Assembly: GCA_902363145.1 (NCBI GenBank)
Contig: CABIZB010000003.1
Coordinates: forward strand, 1-64,000
Reading direction: 5' to 3'
Source: Oscillospiraceae bacterium
Lineage (GTDB): Bacteria > Bacillota > Clostridia > Oscillospirales > Ruminococcaceae
DNA length: 64,000 nucleotides
Positions 25,650-33,847 of the stretch are shown one piece after another. The notes under the pieces were generated by a model. That model did no database searches and was not told where the DNA came from. It saw only the letters and a program-made list of their open reading frames with translations. The translations under genes were made by a program, and so were the position numbers. Position 1 is the stretch's first letter. Each line of letters opens with the position of its first letter.

Positions 25650-26222
25650 TTACGCTATATCCACTGCCTTGAAATTCATTTCAAGGAATTTGGGATTAAC
25701 TCTTTTTTCAATGGCATTTTTCAGCTCGTCGGCTGTTATGCCCAGTGCCCCAGACTTTGCTGCCGCAGCAAGAAGCACGATGTTCAGCACCTTGGGGGAG
25801 CCTATCTCCTCGCATATCTTCTCGCCGTCGATAACGTGGATATCTGCGTCAAGTGAGCTGAGATAGTCGGTCATCTCTCTGCCGTCGGTATATGTGCCGC
25901 CCAGTGATGAAGTCACGGGCTTCACTGCTTTGCTGTTCACGATGACTGTGCCACCCTTTTTAAGATATGATATGCACCTTACTGCTTCCGCAGGCTCAAA
26001 GGCGATTATCACATCGGCAGAGCCTTTGGGCACAATGGGCGAAGCTATATTTTCGCCGATACGCACATGGCTCACGACGCAGCCGCCTCGCTGAGCCATT
26101 CCGATGGTTTCGGCGGTGCGCACGTCCATACCCTTTTCCATTGCGGCAAATGCGATGAGCTTGGAGGCAAGGACTGTTCCCTGACCGCCTACGCCGCACA
26201 AAAGACAATTTTTATTATTCAT
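25650..26222 (-). CDS. iorB: Indolepyruvate:ferredoxin oxidoreductase, beta subunit
   Basis: The 190-residue gamma-domain subunit of indolepyruvate ferredoxin oxidoreductase. The enzyme converts aryl pyruvates plus CoA to aryl-acyl-CoA, CO2 and reduced ferredoxin. It begins with CLLCGVGGQGTVLASKLIAF, the family's glycine-rich motif, then AETIGMAQRGGCVVSHVRIG. It follows iorA with 15 bp between them and a GAAAGGAT ribosome site. The pair feeds ferredoxin-linked metabolism, or runs in reverse for aromatic amino acid synthesis from aryl acids. Confidence 0.92.
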   Translation of the reverse strand: MNNKNCLLCGVGGQGTVLASKLIAFAAMEKGMDVRTAETIGMAQRGGCVVSHVRIGENIASPIVPKGSADVIIAFEPAEAVRCISYLKKGGTVIVNSKAVKPVTSSLGGTYTDGREMTDYLSSLDADIHVIDGEKICEEIGSPKVLNIVLLAAAAKSGALGITADELKNAIEKRVNPKFLEMNFKAVDIA

Positions 26223-26237
26223 AGCGTTATCCTTTCA

Positions 26238-28034
26238 TCACTCGGAAATAATGGCTCCGCAGGGGCATATCTGCGCACATAGTGAGCAGCCGAAGCAAAG
26301 GCTCTTTTCTATGGCGGGTCTGCCGTTTTCCATAACGATCGCAGGGCAGCCCAGTTCTCTTATGCACTTCTTGCAGTTTACACAGCTGTCGGCAATCTTA
26401 AAGCGCTTTGAGGGCTTGGTAACTGCTATGCAGGGCGATTTGAAGATTATTGCTTTCACGCCGGAAAGCTCCGCAGCGTGCTTTACGGCTTCCACTGCTG
26501 CCTTATTGTCCAGAGGGTCAACAGTCTCAACGGAGGTGAGACCGATGGCACGGAGTATCTTTTCAATGCTTATCTTCTCACAGACATCGCCCATCATTCG
26601 CACGCCTGTTCCCGGGTGAGGCTGATGACCTGTCATTGCGGTGGTGGAGTTATCAAGGACGATAAGGATAATGTCAGTTCCGTTATAAACCGCATTTACA
26701 ACGCCTGTTATTCCCGATGCAAAGAATGTGGAGTCGCCGATGAATGAGAAGTTCACTGCGTCAGGCTCAACACGGTGAAGTCCCTGAGCAATGGTAACGT
26801 CAGCGCCCATGCAAAGGCAGGTATCCACCATATCAAGTGGAGCTGCATTGCCGAGAGTATAGCAGCCGATATCTCCGCTGAAAACTGCCTTTTTGCCTTT
26901 CATTGCCTGCTTTACGGCGTAGAACGACGCTCTGTGAGGGCAGCCTGCGCAGAGAACGGGAGGTCGGACGGGAAGTGCGGGGGCTTCGGGAAGCTTGCTT
27001 TCCTCCCCTGTTTCCAGACCGATAAACTTTGAAAGCACAGACTTTACCGACTCAACGGTGTTCTCCCCTGCGGGCTGAACATGACCGTCGAGCTTGCCGT
27101 GGATATTTACATTAAGGTGATATTTTCCGCAGATGTATGTAAGTTCTCTTTCAAGGAACGGGTCAAGCTCTTCTATGCAGATGACCTCGTCAAGTCCCTC
27201 CAGGAACTTCAGCGCCAGCTTTTCGGGAAATGGAAACGATGTACCTATTTTCAGGAGCTTGCATTCCTCATGCTTTCCGCTTGAAAGTGCTTCCGTGGTG
27301 TAGGCATAGCTGATGCCTGATGTGCAGATGCCCTTTTTTCCGCTGCCTGTAAGCTTATTAAAGGGGCTTTCGGAAAAGTAATCGCCTATCTGCGGATTTC
27401 TCTCCTCGATCTTGCAGTGATTGAGATATGATGTGCGTGGGAAGATGACCCAGCGCATGGTATCCTTTTTAAATCCGTCGGGAACGTGCTTATCATACTC
27501 AGCCTTTACGGGCACGGAAGCACAGCCGTGACAGACTCTTGTTGTGGGACGGAACAGCACGGGAGTTGACCATTTCTCGGACACTCTGTAGGCTTCCTCC
27601 ATCATGTCATAGGCTTCTTCGGGAGATGAGGGGTCGAACACGGGTATCTTTGCAAACTTGGCAAAGGTGCGTGTGTCCTGCTCGGTCTGTGAGGAAATGG
27701 GGCCGGGGTCATCGGCGCTGAGTATTACCATGCCGCCCTTTACGCCCACGTAAGCAAGGCTCATAAGAGGGTCAGAGGCAACGTTCAGGCCAACCTGCTT
27801 CATGGTAACAAGAGTTCTTGCACCCGCATATGAAGCGCCTGCTGCAACCTCAAGGGCTGCCTTTTCATTTACAGACCACTCAACATAAACACTGCCGTCA
27901 TTGTTTTTGGCAACTGTCTCCAGCACCTCTGTGGAGGGTGTTCCTGGATAGCCTGCCACCACGTTCACACCTGCATGAACAGCGCCCCATGCGATGGCCT
28001 CGTTGCCCATAAGAAATTTCTTCATTTTTGACAA
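26238..28034 (-). CDS. iorA: Indolepyruvate:ferredoxin oxidoreductase, alpha subunit
   Basis: 598 residues with the Pyr domain first (GNEAIAWGAVHAGVNVVAGYPG, TMKQVGLNVASDPL), a transketolase-C-like middle, a thiamine-diphosphate domain (GDIGCYTLGNAAP, GDSTFFASGITG) and a C-terminal two-cluster ferredoxin domain (CVNCKKCIRELGCP, CFGCSLCAQICPCG). I set the start at TTG 28034 because AAGGAAG lies nine bases before it; the ATG at 28058 would place that same ribosome site inside the gene. First gene of the iorAB operon, in which the ferredoxin domain passes electrons to free ferredoxin. Confidence 0.92.
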   Translation of the reverse strand: MSKMKKFLMGNEAIAWGAVHAGVNVVAGYPGTPSTEVLETVAKNNDGSVYVEWSVNEKAALEVAAGASYAGARTLVTMKQVGLNVASDPLMSLAYVGVKGGMVILSADDPGPISSQTEQDTRTFAKFAKIPVFDPSSPEEAYDMMEEAYRVSEKWSTPVLFRPTTRVCHGCASVPVKAEYDKHVPDGFKKDTMRWVIFPRTSYLNHCKIEERNPQIGDYFSESPFNKLTGSGKKGICTSGISYAYTTEALSSGKHEECKLLKIGTSFPFPEKLALKFLEGLDEVICIEELDPFLERELTYICGKYHLNVNIHGKLDGHVQPAGENTVESVKSVLSKFIGLETGEESKLPEAPALPVRPPVLCAGCPHRASFYAVKQAMKGKKAVFSGDIGCYTLGNAAPLDMVDTCLCMGADVTIAQGLHRVEPDAVNFSFIGDSTFFASGITGVVNAVYNGTDIILIVLDNSTTAMTGHQPHPGTGVRMMGDVCEKISIEKILRAIGLTSVETVDPLDNKAAVEAVKHAAELSGVKAIIFKSPCIAVTKPSKRFKIADSCVNCKKCIRELGCPAIVMENGRPAIEKSLCFGCSLCAQICPCGAIISE

Positions 28035-28125
28035 GTCGGATATCTTCCTTTCCTGCATAAATGCTTATTGAATATAAATATTATAGCAGAAAAAGGCAAA
28101 AATTGCAAGAGAGAAAATCGCCTGC

Positions 28126-28176
28126 AAAAAAAAAGGAAGCTGCCCTTCCCGATGTGTGCCGAGAAGAACAGCTTCC
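28126..28176 (-). terminator. Intrinsic terminator of the symporter gene
   Basis: GGAAGCTG/CAGCTTCC arms (minus strand 28176-28169 and 28142-28135) closing a 26-nt loop, followed by nine U. Confidence 0.75.
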
Positions 28177-28197
28177 GCCTTATTATTTGATATAAAA

Positions 28198-29736
28198 TTA
28201 TTCTTCGCTCTTTGCAAGCTCAAACATATCTGTAATTTCCTTGGAGGGAGCCTTGTCTGCGAGAGATACGCAAACGGTGAGGATCACGGAAACGATAACT
28301 CCGGGGATTATGGAGTAAAGGCTGTCTGCTGCGGGAACAATGTTGGGAAGGATATATTCCCAGATAACTACTGTTCCTGCGCCGCCGATGATACCTGCAA
28401 CGGTTCCCTTGAGAGTAAGTCTCTTCCAGTAAAGCGAAAGGACGATCGCAGGGCCGAATGCTGCACCGAAGCCTGCCCATGCGTTTGAAACTATTCCCAT
28501 AATGGAATCGTTTGGGTTAAGGGCAAGTATGCAGGCAATTACAGAAATAATGATTACGGAAATTCTGCTTATCCACATAAGCTTCTTTTCGGAGGACTCT
28601 TTCTTTACGATGATGGTATAGAAATCGTTGACAACAGCAGATGCGGTAACAAGCAGCTGGCTGTCGGCGGTGCTCATGATAGATGCAAGAACTGCCGAAA
28701 GGAAAATACCGCCAAGGAACGAGGGGAAGAGCTTCTTTACGGTAGTGATGAAGATAAGCTCCATCTCGGAGGAAGCAAGAACAACGCCCTGAGAATCAAG
28801 GTAAGCTCTTCCGACGATACCGATAAGGACTGCTGCGGTAAGGGAGATAAGCACCCATACAACTGCGATGATAGCAGACTTCTTAACGCTCTTGGTGTCC
28901 TTGATAGCCATAAATCTTACAAGAATATGGGGCATACCGAAGTATCCGAATGCCCATGCAAGGTTGCTGATGATATCAACGGGGCGCATACCCGAAACCA
29001 TGGACATATATCCGCTTGTGTCTCCACCCTCGGAAACGATCTTGGGAATGCTGTTGAGCATCTCGGAGGAAAAGCCGGGAGTATTGCTGATAAGTGCAAT
29101 GGGAAGTGCCACGATGGTTATTACCATGAGCATACCCTGAACAAAGTCAGTCCATGCAACGGCATTGAAGCCGCCGAGGAATGTGTATATGATGATAATA
29201 AGCGCTGAGATTATTACGGCAGCCTTGGTGTATGTCTCATTGGTGGGGTCAATGTTGAATACCACCTGGAAAAGCTTACCGCCCGAAACGAATGCAGATG
29301 TGGTATAAACAAGAAAGAAGATGAATATTACCACTGCGCAGACCATTCTTACCACGGGGCTGTCGGTCTTGAAACGGTTCTGGAGATACTGGGGAATGGT
29401 GATGGAGTCACCGCATACCTCGGTAAATCTTCTGAGTGGCTTTGCAACGAAAGCCCAGTTAAGGATAGTACCTATGGCAAGGCCTATAGCTATCCAGTAG
29501 TTGCCCATACCTGTTGCATAAGCAGCTCCGGGGAGACCCATAAGCAGCCAGCCGCTCATATCGGAAGCCTGAGCCGACATTGCCGTTACCCAGCTGTTAA
29601 GACCTCTTCCCGCAAGAAAATAGTCGCTCATTTTCTTTGATTTGTTTGTAAAATAGAACCCGATGCCGAGCATTACGGCAAGATAAAGCAGAAACGCCAG
29701 AAGAACAGGCAGATCCGCATTTGCAAAAAATCCCAT
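28198..29736 (-). CDS. putP: Sodium/proline symporter (SSS family)
   Basis: A 512-residue membrane transporter of the solute:sodium symporter family with about 13 transmembrane helices, most like PutP, which imports proline with Na+. Signatures are YFLAGRGLNSWVTAMSAQASDM, SGWLLMGLPGAAYATG and GGFNAVAWTDFVQGMLM, the last two holding sodium- and proline-site residues in PutP. It starts at ATG 29736 after GAAAGGATTGGG. It has its own terminator and no proline catabolic gene nearby, so proline is probably taken up for protein synthesis or osmoprotection. Confidence 0.9.
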   Translation of the reverse strand: MGFFANADLPVLLAFLLYLAVMLGIGFYFTNKSKKMSDYFLAGRGLNSWVTAMSAQASDMSGWLLMGLPGAAYATGMGNYWIAIGLAIGTILNWAFVAKPLRRFTEVCGDSITIPQYLQNRFKTDSPVVRMVCAVVIFIFFLVYTTSAFVSGGKLFQVVFNIDPTNETYTKAAVIISALIIIIYTFLGGFNAVAWTDFVQGMLMVITIVALPIALISNTPGFSSEMLNSIPKIVSEGGDTSGYMSMVSGMRPVDIISNLAWAFGYFGMPHILVRFMAIKDTKSVKKSAIIAVVWVLISLTAAVLIGIVGRAYLDSQGVVLASSEMELIFITTVKKLFPSFLGGIFLSAVLASIMSTADSQLLVTASAVVNDFYTIIVKKESSEKKLMWISRISVIIISVIACILALNPNDSIMGIVSNAWAGFGAAFGPAIVLSLYWKRLTLKGTVAGIIGGAGTVVIWEYILPNIVPAADSLYSIIPGVIVSVILTVCVSLADKAPSKEITDMFELAKSEE

Positions 29737-29857
29737 TATCCCAATCCTTTCATTTTTATTGCTTTACCGTAAAAAACACGAAAAAGCATAGATATAAAGA
29801 TATTTTAACATATTTTGGGGATAAAAGTGTTAAGATTGAGTAAATATTATGCTTTAA

Positions 29858-29957
29858 TACTAAGCACCAATTAAAAACTATACAAAAAATTGAGCATAAT
29901 CTTGCGTATATGGATTATGCGATGATTTTTTGTCTATAGTTTTATTGGTGATTAGTA
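29858..29957. mobile_element. Miniature element with IS630-type ends (100 bp)
   Basis: Inverted termini TACTAAGCACCAATTAAAAA / TTTTATTGGTGATTAGTA with TA at both edges. The right inner part (TTTGTCTATAG) matches the right end of the IS630 element at 8519-9634. The interior (GCATAATC...GATTATGC) forms a second stem. It has no coding capacity and was presumably moved in trans by an IS630-type transposase. Confidence 0.75.
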
Positions 29958-29976
29958 TAAATGCGCATAAACTCAT

Positions 29977-30005
29977 AAAAAAATGCCGCACACAAGGTAC
30001 GGCAT
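29977..30005 (-). terminator. Intrinsic terminator of the queDE-folE operon
   Basis: ATGCCG/CGGCAT stem with an 11-nt loop, followed on the minus strand by six U. Confidence 0.7.
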
Positions 30006-30011
30006 CGGAGC

Positions 30012-30374
30012 TTATTCGTCCTTATTTATGAGATTTTCGCAGGCCTTGTGCATTTCGCAAAGGCGGAACATCTGCTCGCTGTCCTGGGGAATGTACTGCT
30101 CTGTCTTAATGCAGGGAAACTCCTTGCACTCGGCGCAGAGGTTAACGTGCTTTTCCTTGCAGCACTTTCTTATCTCGCAGCCCTTGCCGAACTTATTGTG
30201 GTCGGCGGATACTGTGCGGCAGCCGTGACAGACGATATCCTTGGGATAGAATACCGCTCCCCCCATGGAATACTCATGGGCAAGGTATTTTCTCATGGTC
30301 TCGTCGTCCCTCTGGGTGGCTATGTAAACGGGACACTCGCTGCACATCATTCCGCAGCATGATACTATATCCAT
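30012..30374 (-). CDS. DUF3795-family cysteine-rich protein
   Basis: A 120-residue protein with ten cysteines grouped as SCCGMMCSECPVYIATQ, CHGCR, GCEIRKCC and CAECKEFPC. The start motif CGxxCxxCP.Y is that of DUF3795, a family of probable metal- or Fe-S-binding proteins with no known function. It follows folE by 16 bp and is last in the queD-queE-folE operon. Location alone suggests, but does not prove, a link to pterin or queuosine metabolism. Confidence 0.8.
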   Translation of the reverse strand: MDIVSCCGMMCSECPVYIATQRDDETMRKYLAHEYSMGGAVFYPKDIVCHGCRTVSADHNKFGKGCEIRKCCKEKHVNLCAECKEFPCIKTEQYIPQDSEQMFRLCEMHKACENLINKDE

Positions 30375-30390
30375 TGCGGTTCTCCTTTCA

Positions 30391-30972
30391 TCACTTGCCG
30401 ATACTCAGCTGCATCATCAGGCGGTTCTGCAGAGCTGTATCGTTCTGAAATCTTCCTCTAAGGGTCACGGTAGAGGTCTTTGACCCGGGTTTCTTTATTC
30501 CTCTTGCGGTCATGCAGCTGTGATTTGCTTCAATAAATACCGCAATATCGCTGCTGCCGCTGGCAAGCTCCATTATCTCGGCAATATCGGAGCCTATCCT
30601 CTCCTGGAGCTGGAGACGTTTGCACGCCATATCGGCGATACGGGCTATTTTTGAAAGTCCCAGCACTCTGCCGTTGGGGATATATGCCACGGATATCTTC
30701 ATATCGTACATAAGAGCCATATGGTGCTCGCAGTATGAAAATGCCTCAATATCCTTTACCAGAACAAAATCATCGCTGCCGCCCTGCTGCTCGAAGGACT
30801 TGTTGAACATTTCAGCTATCTCGGCATTGGAGTAGTTCATTCCCTCGAATACCTCGGTGTACATTCTTGCCACACGCTGGGGAGTTTCCTTTAAACCCTC
30901 ACGGTCGGGGTCATCGCCCAGAGCGATGAGTATTCCCCTGATATGCTCTTCTATGGCTTTTGTATCTATCAT
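30391..30972 (-). CDS. folE: GTP cyclohydrolase I
   Basis: A 193-residue enzyme that turns GTP into 7,8-dihydroneopterin triphosphate, the shared precursor of folate and of queuosine. Typical motifs are [39 protein letters not shown] with the zinc Cys and His, [13 protein letters not shown] and [15 protein letters not shown] with the third zinc Cys. ATG 30972 lies two bases past the queE stop, after GAGAGGTG. Placed behind queD and queE, its job here is to feed 7-deazaguanine synthesis. Confidence 0.95.
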   Translation of the reverse strand: MIDTKAIEEHIRGILIALGDDPDREGLKETPQRVARMYTEVFEGMNYSNAEIAEMFNKSFEQQGGSDDFVLVKDIEAFSYCEHHMALMYDMKISVAYIPNGRVLGLSKIARIADMACKRLQLQERIGSDIAEIMELASGSSDIAVFIEANHSCMTARGIKKPGSKTSTVTLRGRFQNDTALQNRLMMQLSIGK

Positions 30973-30973
30973 T

Positions 30974-31636
30974 TTACACACCTCTCTTGTTGGGGTCCCA
31001 GATGAATTTGTGCAGCTGGAGCTGGAAATTCACGCCGTTGAGCTTATGCTCCAGAATAAAATCCACCATTTCGGCAGGCTCTATTTTTCCGAAAACGGGG
31101 CTGAAATAAACGTGACATTTATTGGTAAGGTCATACTTTTTTATGACTTCAAGTGCTTTTTCAAGATCATCGTGACTGCCTGCAACGAACTTGACAGTAT
31201 CATTCTTTGTGAGCCTGTCATAATTGGACATAAGCATATGCTTCTCCATGCCGCTGGAGGGCAGCTTGTAGTCCAGCGTAACGGAGGGACGGGGCGATAT
31301 GCCGTCACAGACGGAAATATCGGCGCTGCCGTTGGTCTCTATCTCCACGGCGATATCCTCGTGGGAAAGCCTTTCAAGAAGCACACGGACGTTTTCAGCC
31401 ATAAGCGGCTCGCCTCCTGTAAGGGTGACATTCTTTATGCTGCTGTCGGCTATGTATGCGGCTATCTCGTCCTCGGTCATAGGCTCAAAGGGCGTATCGG
31501 AGCCGTTTGCCCACATAGTATCGCAGTAGGAGCAGCGCAGGTTGCAGCCTGCCAGCCTGATGAACACCGCAGGCTGACCTGCCTTTGTGCCCTCGCCGTT
31601 GATACTTACAAATTTCTCGGCGACCTTAAATATCAT
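30974..31636 (-). CDS. queE: 7-carboxy-7-deazaguanine synthase (radical SAM)
   Basis: A 220-residue radical-SAM enzyme converting 6-carboxytetrahydropterin to 7-carboxy-7-deazaguanine in queuosine synthesis. The [4Fe-4S] motif is [11 protein letters not shown] (CxxxCxxC), preceded by [20 protein letters not shown] and followed by TLTGGEPLM. The start is ATG 31636 or 31642, each overlapping the end of queD, so the genes are translationally coupled. queC is absent from the window; it must lie elsewhere if the pathway is complete to preQ0. Confidence 0.93.
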   Translation of the reverse strand: MIFKVAEKFVSINGEGTKAGQPAVFIRLAGCNLRCSYCDTMWANGSDTPFEPMTEDEIAAYIADSSIKNVTLTGGEPLMAENVRVLLERLSHEDIAVEIETNGSADISVCDGISPRPSVTLDYKLPSSGMEKHMLMSNYDRLTKNDTVKFVAGSHDDLEKALEVIKKYDLTNKCHVYFSPVFGKIEPAEMVDFILEHKLNGVNFQLQLHKFIWDPNKRGV

Positions 31637-32063
31637 TATCATCACCAGCTTCGTAAACTGCGCAGTTGTTGGGGGTCTCATAGACTGTCACACGCTTTAC
31701 CCTGTAGCCGTCGTCACTGAGCAGGTCATAGATATACTTGGAGAAATTCTCGGCAGTGGGGCGGAAATCCACCTCTGTCAGTGCAAAATTCTCCTCTCTC
31801 AGCGCTTCGAGAGTTTTCTCTTTCAGTGAGCCTTTTTCGTAGATAAGGCGGTGGTCAAGGCTATCGGCGATCTCTTTAAGATCACGCTTCAGGTCTCCGA
31901 AATCAACTATCATTCCCCTTGTCTGACCCTCTTCGATAAGCTTCTCGGAGCATATCTCAGCTTCGATTATCCACCTGTGACCGTGGATATTGCTGCATTT
32001 ACCGTTATAGCCATGAAGAAAATGAGCCGAATCAAATGCGGCTTCGGTTTTCAGAATATACAT
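31626..32063 (-). CDS. queD: 6-carboxy-5,6,7,8-tetrahydropterin synthase
   Basis: A 145-residue QueD of the PTPS family that makes 6-carboxytetrahydropterin from dihydroneopterin triphosphate. It shows the zinc histidines in FDSAHFLHG and IHGHRW, the catalytic Cys in GKCSNIHGH, and the conserved MIVDFGDLK and LDHRLI. It is the first gene of the operon, behind a promoter and a leader of about 150 nt that ends in a terminator only 18 nt before its ATG, so expression is probably controlled by transcription attenuation. Confidence 0.95.
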   Translation of the reverse strand: MYILKTEAAFDSAHFLHGYNGKCSNIHGHRWIIEAEICSEKLIEEGQTRGMIVDFGDLKRDLKEIADSLDHRLIYEKGSLKEKTLEALREENFALTEVDFRPTAENFSKYIYDLLSDDGYRVKRVTVYETPNNCAVYEAGDDNDI

Positions 32064-32213
32064 ATCAACACCCTTTCAGCAAAAAAGCGGACAGGCGCAT
32101 AAAACACCTGTCCGCCGCAAAAGCAAACAAATGTCCTGGTTTTGTTTTGTGTCAGACACTTTTTGCATCAGACACCGGCTGGATGGCACAAGCGAACAGC
32201 CCTTATATCATAC
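32064..32213 (-). promoter_or_regulatory. Leader of queD operon, candidate preQ1/queuosine riboswitch
   Basis: A leader of about 150 nt between the predicted transcription start (about 32213) and the queD ATG. Before the terminator it holds a GGCTG...CAGCC stem, repeated GTGTCTGA units with a GTGTC/GACAC pairing, an A-rich stretch and CCAGGACA, which could compete with the terminator arm. Queuosine genes are commonly under preQ1 riboswitches. I could not match it by eye to the preQ1-I or preQ1-II consensus, so the class is open. Confidence 0.55.
32081..32115 (-). terminator. Leader terminator of the queDE-folE operon (attenuator)
   Basis: On the minus strand GCGGACAGG...CCTGTCCGC (32115-32087) followed by six U. 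It stands between the operon promoter and the queD ribosome site, so it must be bypassed for the operon to be expressed. Confidence 0.8.
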
Positions 32214-32219
32214 CGTTTC

Positions 32220-32248
32220 ATTATATCACGTATTCATCGGCGTGTCAA
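32220..32248 (-). promoter_or_regulatory. Consensus sigma-A promoter of queD operon
   Basis: On the minus strand TTGACA (32248-32243), 17-bp spacer, TATAAT (32225-32220): a perfect match to consensus, so control must come after initiation. Confidence 0.8.
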
Positions 32249-32279
32249 TGGATAAATAAAGAACAGAAGGCGATATGTA

Positions 32280-32678
32280 TCATTTCAGCAGATCTTCAAA
32301 ATTGTACTCTGCAAGCTTTTTGCTGACAATATCGGTTATCTCGTTAAAGACCTTCTGATAACAGCAGCAGCCCTTTGCGCCTCTGGTACAGACAAACTCC
32401 TCCTCGTGGCAGCGATTGAGATAATAGCTGCCCTCAACCGTCTCGATAACATCGAGCATGGTTATTTCCGAAGGGGCTTTTGCCAGCTCATATCCGCCCT
32501 GCATTCCCTTGTAGGATTTTACAAGGCCTGCTGATACAAGCTTTCTCAGTATCTTCAGAGCAAATCTGAGACTGACTCCCGTGCGTTCTGATATATTTTT
32601 TGCGTCGATCCTTTTGTTTTCAGCCGACAGACAGCCGATTATTCTGACTGCATAATCAGACTCAAGAGTAAGACACAT
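32280..32678 (-). CDS. Rrf2-family transcriptional regulator
   Basis: A 132-residue Rrf2-type winged-helix regulator: LTLESDYAVRIIGCLS at the start, the recognition region RTGVSLRFALKILRKLVSAG and wing GMQGGYELAK. Cysteines at CHEEEFVCTRGAKGCCCYQ sit where IscR, NsrR and RsrR bind an Fe-S cluster, though the spacing differs. It is probably a redox, iron-sulfur or cysteine sensor. It follows rpoD with 26 bp between them and may be cotranscribed with it; its target is unknown. Confidence 0.85.
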   Translation of the reverse strand: MCLTLESDYAVRIIGCLSAENKRIDAKNISERTGVSLRFALKILRKLVSAGLVKSYKGMQGGYELAKAPSEITMLDVIETVEGSYYLNRCHEEEFVCTRGAKGCCCYQKVFNEITDIVSKKLAEYNFEDLLK

Positions 32679-32704
32679 TTTCTTTTACCATTCCTTTCGG
32701 GATA

Positions 32705-33784
32705 TCAATCAAGGAAATCCTTGACCTTTTTGCTTCTGCTGGGGTGACGGAGCTTTCTGAGAGCCTTTGCCTCGATCTGTCTGATACGCTCTCTGGTAAC
32801 GTCAAACTCCTTGCCCACCTCTTCAAGAGTACGGGAACGGCCGTCCTCAAGACCGAATCTGAGACGGAGCACCTTTTCCTCACGCTCGGTAAGGGTGGAA
32901 AGCACCTCGCCAAGCTTTTCCTTGAGCAGGATAAGGGAAGCTGCGTCCGCAGGTGCGGGAGCATCATCATCGGGGATAAAGTCGCCCAGATGGCTGTCCT
33001 CCTCCTCGCCGATAGGTGTTTCCAGAGAAACGGGATCCTGTGCGATACGCATTATCTCACGTACTCTCTCAACGGGAAGATTAAGCTCTGCTGCGATCTC
33101 CTCGGGTGAGGGATCGTGACCGTTCTTGTGGAGGAGCTGGCTGGAAGCCTTCTTTACCTTTGTGATGGTCTCGACCATATGAACGGGGATACGGATAGTT
33201 CTTGCCTGGTCGGCGATAGCTCTTGTGATAGCCTGTCTTATCCACCATGTTGCGTATGTGGAGAACTTGAAGCCCTTGGTATGGTCGAACTTCTCAACAG
33301 CCTTGATAAGACCCAGATTACCCTCCTGGATAAGGTCAAGGAACTGCATTCCTCTGCCCACATATCTCTTTGCGATGGATACAACAAGTCGCAGGTTTGC
33401 TTCCGCAAGTCTCTGCTTTGCCTTTACATCGCCCTTTGCCATACGCTCGGCAAGCTGTATCTCCTCCTCGGGGGTAAGAAGAGGAACTCTGCCTATTTCC
33501 TTGAGGTAGATCTTTACGGGGTCATCTATTGCGATGCCCTCGGTGGAAAGCGCCATTCCAAGGTCGTCCTGAAGATTCAGGTCGGAGAGCGCAAGCTCGG
33601 ACTCCGCATCAAAGTCCTCGATGATATCAATGTTCATGCTCTGGCAGTTGTCATAGAAGGAATCTATCTGGTCAACATCAAGATCCAGCTTCTCCATTAC
33701 GTCGTTGATTTCGGTAGTGGTGAGCTTTCCGTGAGCACGGCCCTGCTCCATAAGGGTTTCCATAGCTTTTTCATTACCGGTCAT
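32705..33784 (-). CDS. rpoD: RNA polymerase principal sigma factor (SigA/RpoD)
   Basis: A 359-residue primary sigma factor. Region 1.2 is [20 protein letters not shown], region 2 includes [20 protein letters not shown] with the -10 binding aromatic residues, region 3 follows, and region 4.2 is [20 protein letters not shown] for -35 recognition. The short region 1.1 is normal for Firmicutes. It follows dnaG by 63 bp in the dgt-dnaG-rpoD block common in clostridia. The many TTGACA-17-TATAAT promoters in this window agree with its specificity. Confidence 0.97.
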   Translation of the reverse strand: MTGNEKAMETLMEQGRAHGKLTTTEINDVMEKLDLDVDQIDSFYDNCQSMNIDIIEDFDAESELALSDLNLQDDLGMALSTEGIAIDDPVKIYLKEIGRVPLLTPEEEIQLAERMAKGDVKAKQRLAEANLRLVVSIAKRYVGRGMQFLDLIQEGNLGLIKAVEKFDHTKGFKFSTYATWWIRQAITRAIADQARTIRIPVHMVETITKVKKASSQLLHKNGHDPSPEEIAAELNLPVERVREIMRIAQDPVSLETPIGEEEDSHLGDFIPDDDAPAPADAASLILLKEKLGEVLSTLTEREEKVLRLRFGLEDGRSRTLEEVGKEFDVTRERIRQIEAKALRKLRHPSRSKKVKDFLD

Positions 33785-33847
33785 ATATTTTTACCGTCCT
33801 TTCGGGAATATTACTATTTTATCGCCGCTCATCGCAGCGTTAAAAGC

